Source of the DNA: Candidatus Sericytochromatia bacterium
GTDB taxonomy: Bacteria; Cyanobacteriota; Sericytochromatia; UBA7694; JACMQJ01
Direction of reading: 5' to 3'
Assembly (NCBI GenBank): GCA_014377055.1
Contig: JACMQJ010000406.1
Span: 1-7,323 of the forward strand
Length of the DNA stretch: 7,323 nucleotides
Shown here piece after piece: positions 1 through 6,597 of this stretch; positions within the stretch are counted from its first letter, which is position 1; each line of letters starts with the position of its first letter. The notes beneath the pieces are model-generated. The model made no database searches. It was not told the DNA's origin and saw only the letters and a list, made by a program, of their open reading frames with translations. The translations under genes were made by a program, and so were the position numbers.

Positions 1-330
1 ATAAGCATCGAAACGTCAGTACATGAAAGTAAAGCAAGAGATAACTGGACTGTACCTGTTATATTGACATCATCATTTAAAGAACAAGGTATTGATACTC
101 TTTGGGAAAAAATAATAGAACACTTTAAATTTTTAAAAGATAGTGAAGAGCTTAAAAATAGAAGATTTAAACAGTTACATGAAGAAATTCAGACTTTATT
201 AGAATTTAAAATTAAGCATTATATGGAAAATAAATTAAAAGAAAGTGAGATGATGGATATAATAAAAAAGGCTGATGCCAAAGAAATTTCCTCTAGTCAA
301 GCTGTGGAAGATATTTTTAGAAGGTTATAA
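1..330 (+). CDS. meaB: Methylmalonyl-CoA mutase-associated GTPase MeaB (ArgK family), C-terminal part
   Basis: The frame is open from base 1 and encodes 109 residues up to a TAA, so this is the last third of a protein whose family is usually about 310-330 residues long; the start lies outside the window. What is seen: a segment reading WTVPVILTSS then GIDTLW, matching the end of the MeaB/ArgK G domain (the TSA/TSS G5 loop followed by G-I-x-x-L-W), then a helical tail rich in Lys and Glu (HFKFLKDSEELKNRR) typical of the C-terminal dimerisation helices. Known for the family: a SIMIBI-class P-loop GTPase that binds methylmalonyl-CoA mutase, gates loading of adenosylcobalamin and protects the radical enzyme from inactivation. 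It is cytosolic. The P-loop itself is not visible. A TTG at 64 could be mistaken for a start but is internal. The next gene begins four bases after the stop, indicating an operon. An AdoCbl-synthesis gene at 5560 fits the B12 role. Confidence 0.88.
   Translation: MSIETSVHESKARDNWTVPVILTSSFKEQGIDTLWEKIIEHFKFLKDSEELKNRRFKQLHEEIQTLLEFKIKHYMENKLKESEMMDIIKKADAKEISSSQAVEDIFRRL
319..324 (+). promoter_or_regulatory. Ribosome binding site deciding the TTG start of the fused tRNA nucleotidyltransferase
   Basis: AGAAGG lies inside the last codons of meaB, with ten bases between it and the TTG at 335. It is the best Shine-Dalgarno match near this gene and supports the TTG at 335 over the in-frame ATG at 275, which sits 56 bases inside meaB. 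The placement suggests translational coupling to meaB. Confidence 0.65.
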
Positions 331-334
331 AGTT

Positions 335-2950
335 TTGAAAGTTATTGTAACTCATATTAATAGTGATTTTGATGCTCTAGGAGCGTTAATAGCGGCAAGT
401 AAGTTACACAGTGATGCTATACCAGTTATTGGATATTTATTACAAAGAAGAGTTGAAGAATTTTTACGATTACATAAAGATGCTTTTAACTTAAAATCTA
501 TGGATGATATTGATTGGTCAACTGTGACAGATATTATTATGGTTGATTTTCATGAATTATCTAGGCTCGAAGTAATAGAAAAAATACCTAATATTAATAA
601 AATAAATTGGACTATCTATGACCATCATCCTGAACAAGAAATGAATATCGAACCTATTTTTGCTGATATTAGAGAAACAGGCTCAACGGTTGGTATTATA
701 GTAAAATATTTAAAAGAAAAAAACATCATTCCAACTTTTATTGAAGCGACAGTTATGGCTCTTGGTATTTATGCTGATACAGGTAGCTTATCATTTCCTA
801 ACACCAAACCTCTCGATGCTTTAGCAGTTGCTTGGCTTTTGGAAAATCACGCTGATCTCAATATTGTTTCTGAATATACAACTTTAACTCTAAAAGATGA
901 ACAGATAGAACTAATGAATGAATTAATGAGTAATGTAGAGATTTTGGAAGTAGGAAATAAAAGAATACTTTTTTGTAGACATAGTATTGATCGTTATATA
1001 CATGATTTGTCAGTTATAACACAAAAATTATCTGATTTTTATACTATTGATTTGATTTTTATTGCTGTCAAGATGAATAAATGGTCCTATATTATTTCCA
1101 GATCAGGATCTACAGATTTCAATGTTCTTGAGCTTATGCAAGAATTTAATCCAAAAGGTCATAAACAGGCTGGATTTGCTAAAACTAAAGCTTCTCCAGA
1201 CGAAATAATTAATACTTTTAAAGATAGAATTAAAAATTTAAATAATTATATTATTACTGCTCGTAAAATAATGAGTACTCCTGTTAGAACTATTACAAAA
1301 ATAACAAGTGTTGAACATGCTCAAAAGGCAATGTTACGATACGGTCATAATGGATTTATTGTAGTTGATAATGATTGCGTTGAAGGAATTATTTCAAGAA
1401 GAGATATAGAAAAAGCATACCATCACAAGATGAATTCTTCACCTGTATCAGATTTTATGAGCAATTATATTATTCCTATAACCCCTGACACGAGCTTTGA
1501 CCAAATTGAAAAATTAATGATTGATAATAATATTGGTCGTTTCCCTGTTATAGAAAATGGTAAATTAATAGGTATTGTTACCAGAACGGATATTTTAAAA
1601 GTTATTTATCATAAAAATATTAAAGAAAATGATATTTCAACTAATAACAAATTACCAAAAAACAGCTTAAATATTATTGAACAAATGAAAAACCATTTAA
1701 GCTTTGAGAATATGTCTTTTTTGAAAAATGTTGGTCAACTTGCTGACAAAATGGATTATAAAGCTTATTTGGTTGGAGGTGGCGTTAGAGATCTTATTAT
1801 AGAGAATAAAACTGATGTTGATCTTGATATTGTTATAGAAGGAAGTGCAATAAACTTCGCTAAAGAATTATCTAAAATTTATCATGCTGAAGTAACAATT
1901 CATGAAAAATATGGTACAGCCAAGCTTCATTTAGCTAATGAAACAGTTGATCTGGCAACCTCAAGAACTGAATTTTATGAGTATCCAGCAGCTAACCCTG
2001 ACGTTGATTTTAGTACTATTAAACAAGATTTATACAGAAGAGATTTTACAATTAATGCTTTGGCGATACATTTAAATTCAGATACATTTGGTGAAATTTT
2101 AGATTTTTTTAATGGTTATAAGGATATATCAAATAAAAGAATTAGAGTATTACATAATTTAAGTTTTATTGAAGATCCCAATAGAATTTTTCGTGCTGTT
2201 CGATTAGAAAGAAAATTAGGTTTTACTATAGGTCGAATGACTTCTGATTTAATTATTAAAGCAATGGAAACAGGTAAGTTTGATTATTTTATTAATGATC
2301 GAATAAAAACAGAAATAAAAAAGATATTTACTAATAAATATGATGCAGTAGAAAATATTAAGAGGTTATCAGAGTTAAAAGCTCTTAATTGTTTTTATCC
2401 AAAAATAGAATTTAAATATATTGAAAATAAATTAAAAAAACTATCCAGGTACATAAATTTATTTTATAAGATAAGTGATAAAAAAATAGAAGAATGGGTT
2501 TTATTTATGGCAATTATACTTATTGAAATACCAGAAGATGAAAATTTTGAAAAAATGCTGATTCAAATTAGATTTACTAGAGAAGAGAAAAGAATAGTAC
2601 AAATGTCAAGAGATTTATTTTTTTTGATTGAAAAAAGAAATTGGGAAGATATGGCTGATTCTGATATTTTTTATTTTTGGAAAAGATTTCCTGATGAAGT
2701 TTTGCTGTATGCAGTTGCAACTTTGAATGAAAAAATAGTAAAAAAATCTATTTACAAGTATTGGACTAAATTAAAAAAAACCAAAGTAAGTATAAATGGT
2801 GATTATCTAAAAAGTATTGGAATTGGTAATGGTAAGTTTATTGGTGATATTTTGGAGAGTGTTCTACTTGCCAAATTGAATGGAAAAGTTATATCTTTAG
2901 AAGATGAGTATAATTTTTCAAGAAGTTTAATCAATGATAGAAAAAAATAA
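335..2950 (+). CDS. DHH/DHHA1-CBS-CBS-tRNA nucleotidyltransferase fusion (A-adding enzyme type)
   Basis: The protein has 871 residues when started at TTG 335, giving the N-terminus (M)KVIVTHINSDFDAL, the usual beginning of this domain. An ATG at 275 would add 20 residues that only re-read meaB. Domains in order: DHH phosphoesterase, with THINSDFDAL (6-15), IMVD (Asp71), DHH (96-98) and ADTG (Asp148); a DHHA1-like segment with GHKQAG (275-280); CBS 1 (about 311-365) and CBS 2 (about 374-426); class II poly(A) polymerase/tRNA nucleotidyltransferase head with GGGVRD (481-486), DLD metal ligands (496, 498), RRDFTINA (568-575) and EDPNR (613-617); then helical neck/body and a C-terminal SINGDYL...GKFIGDIL segment typical of the family. 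Known: an enzyme of this architecture in Aquifex adds the terminal A of tRNA CCA ends, with a separate CC-adding partner. The stretch between the DLD and RRD motifs contains a flexible-loop-like segment (SRTEFYEYPAANP), which favours A- or CCA-adding over CC-adding (inference). The role of the DHH and CBS parts is unknown; they may cleave or sense nucleotides. Cytosolic. Confidence 0.9.
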   Translation: MKVIVTHINSDFDALGALIAASKLHSDAIPVIGYLLQRRVEEFLRLHKDAFNLKSMDDIDWSTVTDIIMVDFHELSRLEVIEKIPNINKINWTIYDHHPEQEMNIEPIFADIRETGSTVGIIVKYLKEKNIIPTFIEATVMALGIYADTGSLSFPNTKPLDALAVAWLLENHADLNIVSEYTTLTLKDEQIELMNELMSNVEILEVGNKRILFCRHSIDRYIHDLSVITQKLSDFYTIDLIFIAVKMNKWSYIISRSGSTDFNVLELMQEFNPKGHKQAGFAKTKASPDEIINTFKDRIKNLNNYIITARKIMSTPVRTITKITSVEHAQKAMLRYGHNGFIVVDNDCVEGIISRRDIEKAYHHKMNSSPVSDFMSNYIIPITPDTSFDQIEKLMIDNNIGRFPVIENGKLIGIVTRTDILKVIYHKNIKENDISTNNKLPKNSLNIIEQMKNHLSFENMSFLKNVGQLADKMDYKAYLVGGGVRDLIIENKTDVDLDIVIEGSAINFAKELSKIYHAEVTIHEKYGTAKLHLANETVDLATSRTEFYEYPAANPDVDFSTIKQDLYRRDFTINALAIHLNSDTFGEILDFFNGYKDISNKRIRVLHNLSFIEDPNRIFRAVRLERKLGFTIGRMTSDLIIKAMETGKFDYFINDRIKTEIKKIFTNKYDAVENIKRLSELKALNCFYPKIEFKYIENKLKKLSRYINLFYKISDKKIEEWVLFMAIILIEIPEDENFEKMLIQIRFTREEKRIVQMSRDLFFLIEKRNWEDMADSDIFYFWKRFPDEVLLYAVATLNEKIVKKSIYKYWTKLKKTKVSINGDYLKSIGIGNGKFIGDILESVLLAKLNGKVISLEDEYNFSRSLINDRKK

Positions 2951-3683
2951 GTTAGAAAAACCACATTATAGCGATCATCGTGAAAGATTAAAAAGCAAGT
3001 TTAAAACAGCTGGTAAAATAGCTTTGGCTGATTATGAGATGCTCGAATTACTTATAACTTATGCAATACCTAGAAAAGACGTAAAACCTATAGCAAAAGA
3101 TCTAATCAAAAAATTTGGATCGTTAAGAAAAGTTATTGATGCTGATTTAACTGAAATACAAGAAATAAAAGGAATGGGCGAACATTCTGGATTACTAATT
3201 AAATTGATTAAAGATTTAATTATAAAATATCTTGAGCCTGACATGGAAGAAAAAGTTATTTTATCTTCACCAGAGGCAGTTGGAGATTTTTTGAGAAAAG
3301 AATTAAAGATATATTCTGAGGAGGATCTACATGCTTATCTAAGAGCTGAATTAGGTAATCAAGAAAGAGAGTTTTTTATGATTTTGTGCCTTAGTAGCTC
3401 TAATCAACTATTACATAAACAAATTATGTTTGCAGGAACAATCGATCAAGCACAAGTTTATCCTAGAGAAATACTAAAAGTTGCATTATTAAAAAATGCT
3501 TCTGCAATAATTTTGGTTCATAATCATCCTTCTGGTAATAATAATCCATCAAATGATGATTTGGTTTTGACAAAAAAGTTAGAGAGTATAGCAAGGGAAT
3601 TTGGTCTAAGAATACATGATCATATAGTTGTTACTAAAGATTCAGCTTTTAGTATTAAAGCTAGTAGGTTAATAGATTTGTAG
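2934..3683 (+). CDS. radC: RadC family JAB/MPN-domain protein (DNA repair protein RadC / UPF0758)
   Basis: 249 residues, close to the family norm of about 220-250. An N-terminal region with HRERLKSKF (15-23) and LADYEMLELLI (31-41) leads to a helix-hairpin-helix (FGSLRKV...IKGMGEHSG, about 61-86). The C-terminal JAB1/MPN domain carries the JAMM zinc motif: HNHPSG (His196, His198), Ser206 and Asp209, in exact H-x-H-x7-S-x2-D spacing, with Glu144 and Glu146 as candidates for the upstream acid. Known: the family was named for a supposed recombination/repair role that has since been questioned; the metal-dependent activity is undetermined in most bacteria. The ATG at 2934 overlaps the preceding gene by 17 bp, with a weak AAGAAG eight bases upstream, so it is probably translated by coupling. 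It ends with TAG, the only TAG stop among the intact genes here. Confidence 0.93.
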   Translation: MIEKNKLEKPHYSDHRERLKSKFKTAGKIALADYEMLELLITYAIPRKDVKPIAKDLIKKFGSLRKVIDADLTEIQEIKGMGEHSGLLIKLIKDLIIKYLEPDMEEKVILSSPEAVGDFLRKELKIYSEEDLHAYLRAELGNQEREFFMILCLSSSNQLLHKQIMFAGTIDQAQVYPREILKVALLKNASAIILVHNHPSGNNNPSNDDLVLTKKLESIAREFGLRIHDHIVVTKDSAFSIKASRLIDL

Positions 3684-3741
3684 TTTTGTGTTATATTTTA
3701 AAACATATAAAAAATATATAAAATAATAAAAGTGATAAATT
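3684..3741 (+). other. AT-only intergenic gap between radC and the methyltransferase gene
   Basis: 58 bases, almost purely A and T, with several TATAAA/TATATA-like hexamers (for example 3706-3711 and 3715-3720). A TTGTGT at 3686 is only 14 bases before the first of these, too short for a good sigma-70 promoter. No G/C-rich hairpin is seen, so there is no clear terminator after radC, and the methyltransferase may be read through from the operon. The stretch could still hold a weak promoter. Confidence 0.35.
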
Positions 3742-4569
3742 TTGCTGAATTTAGAATTAATTTTTAATAAAATAGATGAACTAAAACAATTAGGTTCAGT
3801 TAATAATGAGCTTGACTGGAAAGATTATAATTTTGCCAAAAATTTTTATAACAATGTCGCTAGAAATAATAAACAAACCGATTCTGAAACTAAATTTATT
3901 ATAGATAAACTAAGATTAAAATCAGATGCAAAAATATTAGATTTAGGTTGTGGTGGTGGTCGTAATTGCTTTGACTTATCTGATCATGGGTACAAAGTTA
4001 CGGGAATTGATTTAAGTGAATATGCTATAAAAGAAGCAAATAAAACTAAATCAGAGAACAATAAATACAAAGATATTAATTTTATTCATAAAGATATTTT
4101 GGATATAAATTACAATGAAGAATTTAATGCTGCAATTTTAATTTTCAATCACTTTTCATCTTTCAATAATATTCAGGTAAAAAAGTTATTAAAAAAAATT
4201 CATCAAGCACTTACTCATCAAGGGAAAATCCTAATTGAAATCTCCTCACATAATCAAATTTTATCCTTACATGGAGTCCAAGAATGGGCGATTCTTGATA
4301 GCTGGCTGGCAGGTTATTTCAAGCAACTTGTTTTAATTGATAATATTGTTGATAATAAAAAAGAGATTCATATTAGAAAAGATTATTGTGTCAGGCTATC
4401 AGATGGTCAAATATTTGAATATACCCAAACATCTTATATCTATGATCTTGAAAAAATACATGCTTTATTAAGATTATCAGGATTAAAACTAATACAAACT
4501 TATGGAAATTGGCAAGGCAAAATATTTGATGATAACGATGATCAAATGATTCTAATTATTCAAAAATAA
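3742..4569 (+). CDS. Class I SAM-dependent methyltransferase, substrate unknown
   Basis: 275 residues with a Rossmann-type methyltransferase core. SAM-binding motif I is ILDLGCGGGR (65-74). The motif II acid is Asp90 in VTGIDLS (86-92). It is followed by FIHKDIL (114-120) as motif III and by AAILIFNHFSSF (130-141), where the motif IV strand is expected. The first 60 residues are helical and may form a substrate lid. The C-terminal half (about 160-275) has a beta-rich extension including DGQIFEYTQTSYIY, similar in style to methyltransferase-domain 25/11 proteins with unassigned substrates. Start: a TGA at 3733 closes the frame upstream and no ATG occurs near the N-terminus, so TTG 3742 is the best candidate (CTG 3745 is adjacent); no good Shine-Dalgarno is visible. 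No partner enzyme nearby tells the substrate. Predicted cytosolic, without a signal peptide. Confidence 0.85.
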   Translation: MLNLELIFNKIDELKQLGSVNNELDWKDYNFAKNFYNNVARNNKQTDSETKFIIDKLRLKSDAKILDLGCGGGRNCFDLSDHGYKVTGIDLSEYAIKEANKTKSENNKYKDINFIHKDILDINYNEEFNAAILIFNHFSSFNNIQVKKLLKKIHQALTHQGKILIEISSHNQILSLHGVQEWAILDSWLAGYFKQLVLIDNIVDNKKEIHIRKDYCVRLSDGQIFEYTQTSYIYDLEKIHALLRLSGLKLIQTYGNWQGKIFDDNDDQMILIIQK

Positions 4570-4821
4570 TAGCTTTGAATCAAAATAAAAGACTAAAATG
4601 CTCGACTGTCATATAGAAAAAACTAAAATTATTTTATTACACTTTAACGAATGAATTAACTATATTTACATCGAAAACATGATCAAATCAGGAAAATAAA
4701 CATAAAACTATCAAGTTTTATGGATGTAAAATAATTTAAAAAAAAGTTAAATAAATTGTCATTGCTGTTAATAACATTGATGATAAATTAAGATACTAAT
4801 AACCATCAATAAAATAAAAAC

Positions 4822-4852
4822 CTTCTTATGTTTACAATGTAAACATAAGAAG
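4822..4852 (-). terminator. Perfect 14-bp inverted repeat, best read as a minus-strand intrinsic terminator
   Basis: Arms 4822-4835 (CTTCTTATGTTTAC) and 4839-4852 are exact reverse complements around a three-base AAT loop. On the minus strand the hairpin is followed by GGTTTTTATTTT, a U-rich tail suiting Rho-independent termination. On the plus strand the following bases (TAATCATAAT) give no U tract. No minus-strand gene lies just to its right that would need it, so the terminator reading is uncertain. It could instead be an operator or a small mobile palindrome. Confidence 0.45.
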
Positions 4853-4905
4853 TAATCATAATATCCGATAATTTAATGCATATAAAATCATTCCATATAG
4901 AGTGG

Positions 4906-4931
4906 ATTAATATTTCGGCTAAAATATTAAT
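4906..4931 (+). repeat. A/T-only 10-bp inverted repeat followed by a T run
   Basis: ATTAATATTT (4906-4915) pairs with AAATATTAAT (4922-4931) around a CGGCTA loop, and a five-T run follows at 4934-4938. In form this is a weak Rho-independent terminator on the plus strand, but the stem holds no G-C pair and the nearest upstream plus gene ends about 340 bases earlier. In DNA this rich in A and T such repeats arise easily by chance. Confidence 0.3.
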
Positions 4932-5026
4932 AGTTTTTGCTTTTAATTAATATAAAGACAAGATTTATGTTTTAATTGTTTTAAAATAAATAATTATTAC
5001 ACACATGGAGATAATAAATACTAGAT

Positions 5027-5461
5027 ATGGAATCACCTATTGCTTTAAAAATATACGCTGTTTGCTGTATAATACTTTTCCTCAAAATTTTTGCTTTGGG
5101 AATGGTTCAAGGAGCATCAAGAGCAAAAAACAAAGTTTTTATGAAGCCTGAGGATGCAAAAATGGCTGGTGGAGTAGTTTCAACATCTGATACTCCTATG
5201 GCTATTACTGCTGGTAATGCTATCAAAAATGACTTAGAAAATATACCTATGTTCTTATTTTTAGCTTTAGTTTATGTTATGACTAATTGTTGGGATAGAG
5301 GAAGTTTAATTTATTTCAGCATTTTTACTTTTGCAAGAATTATGCACTCAGTTTGCTTTCTTAAAGCTATTCAACCTTGGAGAAGTATTTTTTATGGTAT
5401 TGCTCTACTTATGACATTTATTGTTAGTGGACATATTCTTTATCGAATTTTTATAAGATAA
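5027..5461 (+). CDS. MAPEG family membrane protein (microsomal glutathione S-transferase 1-like)
   Basis: 144 residues, the usual size for the family. Four hydrophobic segments are seen: about 7-28, 73-88, 92-112 and 120-140. The diagnostic loop NDLENIPMFLFLALVY (68-83) matches the N-x-L-E-N conserved part of MAPEG proteins, followed by FARIMHSVCFL (102-112) and QPWRSIFYGIAL (116-127), corresponding to the family's R-x-x-H and Q-P-x-R elements. Known: MAPEG proteins are trimeric integral membrane enzymes; MGST1-like members conjugate glutathione to lipophilic electrophiles or reduce lipid hydroperoxides. The substrate of bacterial members is mostly undefined, so activity here is inferred. The ATG at 5027 fits the N-terminus of the first membrane helix. 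The GGAG at 5007-5010 is 16 bases upstream, farther than ideal. Probably a single-gene unit or a two-gene unit with the adenosyltransferase 98 bp downstream. Confidence 0.85.
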   Translation: MESPIALKIYAVCCIILFLKIFALGMVQGASRAKNKVFMKPEDAKMAGGVVSTSDTPMAITAGNAIKNDLENIPMFLFLALVYVMTNCWDRGSLIYFSIFTFARIMHSVCFLKAIQPWRSIFYGIALLMTFIVSGHILYRIFIR

Positions 5462-5559
5462 TTTTAATTCATAAAAATAATATTATAAAAAGATAATTTT
5501 CACGTTTTTCATACTAGTATTAAGTTACAAATAATTAAAATAATTTTGAAAGATAAAAA

Positions 5560-6123
5560 ATGCCAAAAATTACTAAAGTGTATACAAGAACAGGAGATAA
5601 CGGTGAAACAGGTTTAGGAGGAGGTCAAAGAGTACCAAAAGATTCACCTCGTATCATATCATACGGAACAGTTGATGAACTAAATAGTGTTATTGGAGTA
5701 GCTATAGCTTCAGGTCTTGATTCTGAAGTCTATGAGCCACTAAAAATTATTCAAAATGAACTTTTTCACTTAGGGTCTGATCTTTGTTTTATTGAAGAAG
5801 ATAAAAAAAAATTTGCGATACCTATGATTGAAGAAAGACATGTAATTGCATTAGAAAAAATAATGGATGGTTACTCAGAAAGATTGAATCCTTTGGAAAA
5901 CTTTATTTTGCCTGGGGGGACAATCGGAGCATCTCATCTACATGTAGCAAGAACTGTTTGTCGTAGAGCTGAAATACAGGTTATTTCTTTAACAAAGACC
6001 GAAGAAATAGGTAGTTATGTTATTAAATATTTAAATCGTCTTTCTGATACACTTTTTGTAATGGCAAGATATGAAAATTTCAAAAAAAATTATCAAGATG
6101 TTTATTGGAATACTAAATTATAA
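5560..6123 (+). CDS. pduO: PduO-type cob(I)alamin adenosyltransferase
   Basis: 187 residues, normal for a single-domain PduO-type ATP:cob(I)alamin adenosyltransferase. Conserved blocks appear in order: the ATP-binding N-terminus YTRTGDNGETGL (8-19); RIISYGTVDELNSVIG (31-46); FILPGG (115-120); HVARTVCRRAE (128-138); and YLNRLSDTLFVMAR (157-170). Arg10, Thr11, Gly12, Asp13, Arg135, Glu138, Asn159, Arg160 and Asp163 are all in place, so the active site looks intact. Known reaction: transfer of the 5'-deoxyadenosyl group of ATP to cob(I)alamin, giving adenosylcobalamin and triphosphate, by a soluble trimer that can hand the cofactor to methylmalonyl-CoA mutase. The MeaB gene at the left edge belongs to the same pathway. 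The ATG at 5560 starts the canonical N-terminus; GAAAGA six bases before it is a modest Shine-Dalgarno. A clear terminator hairpin follows the stop. Confidence 0.95.
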   Translation: MPKITKVYTRTGDNGETGLGGGQRVPKDSPRIISYGTVDELNSVIGVAIASGLDSEVYEPLKIIQNELFHLGSDLCFIEEDKKKFAIPMIEERHVIALEKIMDGYSERLNPLENFILPGGTIGASHLHVARTVCRRAEIQVISLTKTEEIGSYVIKYLNRLSDTLFVMARYENFKKNYQDVYWNTKL

Positions 6124-6134
6124 TAATATTCAGC

Positions 6135-6171
6135 AAAAAAAGGTATATTCTAGTTATGAATATACCTTTTT
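6135..6171 (+). terminator. Rho-independent terminator of the adenosyltransferase gene, probably bidirectional
   Basis: GGTATATTC (6142-6150) pairs with GAATATACC (6158-6166) around a seven-base loop, with five T after the stem (6167-6171) and seven A before it (6135-6141). It begins 11 bases after the adenosyltransferase stop. The A tract gives a U tract on the other strand, so it could also stop minus-strand transcripts that escape the hairpin at 6208-6249. Confidence 0.85.
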
Positions 6172-6207
6172 AATTTGGTCAAAAAATATCAGATAATCAA
6201 AATTTCA

Positions 6208-6249
6208 CTATATCAAGAGATTTTAATAACTAAAGATCTCTTGATATAG
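6208..6249 (-). terminator. Hairpin terminator of the convergent DUF3817-type gene
   Basis: CTATATCAAGAGAT (6208-6221) is the exact reverse complement of 6236-6249. The stem is 14 bp and may extend by a G-U and two A-U pairs towards the loop. It lies four bases beyond the stop of the minus-strand gene. On the minus strand the bases after the stem include AAATTTTG, a poor U tract, so it may work as a weak terminator or an RNA-stabilising 3' stem-loop. Confidence 0.6.
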
Positions 6250-6253
6250 ATAT

Positions 6254-6559
6254 TTACTTTATGTATTTAAGAATTTTATTATCTGTATAAAATGTACCAA
6301 ATGGTATTAGTGCAGCTAACATCAAACTAGAAAATCTTTTATAATCCCATCCAAACTCTATTTTTGATTCGATCAAAGTAATTAAATATAATATAAATAG
6401 AGCTCCGTGCATCATTCCTACAACTCTTACTGCTTGTGGTAAATCAAATATATATTTTAATGGCATTGCAATTCCTAGTAATACAATAAAAGAAACACCT
6501 TCAGAAATACCAACTAATCTTAAGCGACCTATTTGTGACTTTAATAAATTTTTATTCAT
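6254..6559 (-). CDS. DUF3817-type small integral membrane protein
   Basis: 101 residues, the normal length for this family. Three hydrophobic segments are seen at about 13-31, 44-64 and 76-91. Family-typical elements are visible: RLVGISEG (14-21), AMPLKY (31-36), VVGMMHGALF (46-55) and PFGTFYTD (86-93). The family (B. subtilis YdzA-like, also found fused to transporter-like domains) has no established function; it sits in the cytoplasmic membrane. The ATG at 6559 is preceded on the minus strand by GGAAGG (6576-6571), eleven bases away, a good ribosome binding site. The gene is convergent with the adenosyltransferase gene, each with its own hairpin, so it is transcribed alone. A tandem 8-bp repeat lies 38-54 bases upstream of the start and might be part of its control region. 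Confidence 0.82.
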   Translation of the reverse strand: MNKNLLKSQIGRLRLVGISEGVSFIVLLGIAMPLKYIFDLPQAVRVVGMMHGALFILYLITLIESKIEFGWDYKRFSSLMLAALIPFGTFYTDNKILKYIK

Positions 6560-6570
6560 AATTTTAAAAA

Positions 6571-6576
6571 CCTTCC
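6571..6576 (-). promoter_or_regulatory. Ribosome binding site of the DUF3817-type gene
   Basis: GGAAGG on the minus strand lies eleven bases before the ATG at 6559-6557. It is the strongest Shine-Dalgarno-like match among the ones seen here and fixes the start of the gene. Confidence 0.6.
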
Positions 6577-6597
6577 ATATGTTATCATCATAACTAA

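Larger units (their letters stand above)
4570..5026. other. 457-bp stretch without a recognisable gene
   Basis: No frame of useful length or recognisable protein similarity is seen on either strand; the longest ATG-started plus-strand frame I picked out (4599 onward) has only 18 codons. The stretch contains a perfect 14-bp inverted repeat (4822-4852), an A/T-only 10-bp inverted repeat (4906-4931), and the upstream region of the MAPEG gene, including a GGAG at 5007-5010. I see no clear terminator directly after the methyltransferase gene. It may be an old decayed gene, a regulatory region, or a spot for a small RNA; the sequence alone does not decide. Confidence 0.5.

Noticed and set aside
275..334. 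A 20-residue N-terminal extension of the fused tRNA nucleotidyltransferase
   Set aside because: It is a second-frame reading of meaB; the TTG at 335 has a better ribosome binding site and yields the family N-terminus.
3059..3244. Minus-strand reading frame of 61 codons inside radC
   Set aside because: It lies fully opposite the conserved helix-hairpin-helix region of RadC, has no recognisable family or ribosome binding site, and is best explained as a shadow of the real gene.
5511..5520. Perfect 10-bp palindrome ATACTAGTAT upstream of the adenosyltransferase gene
   Set aside because: A single 10-bp palindrome is expected by chance in several kilobases of AT-rich DNA, and no second copy or clear promoter places it in an operator context.
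5462..5559. Cobalamin riboswitch before the adenosyltransferase gene
   Set aside because: The gap is only 98 bp, almost all A and T, and shows no B12-box-like conserved block or multi-stem structure.
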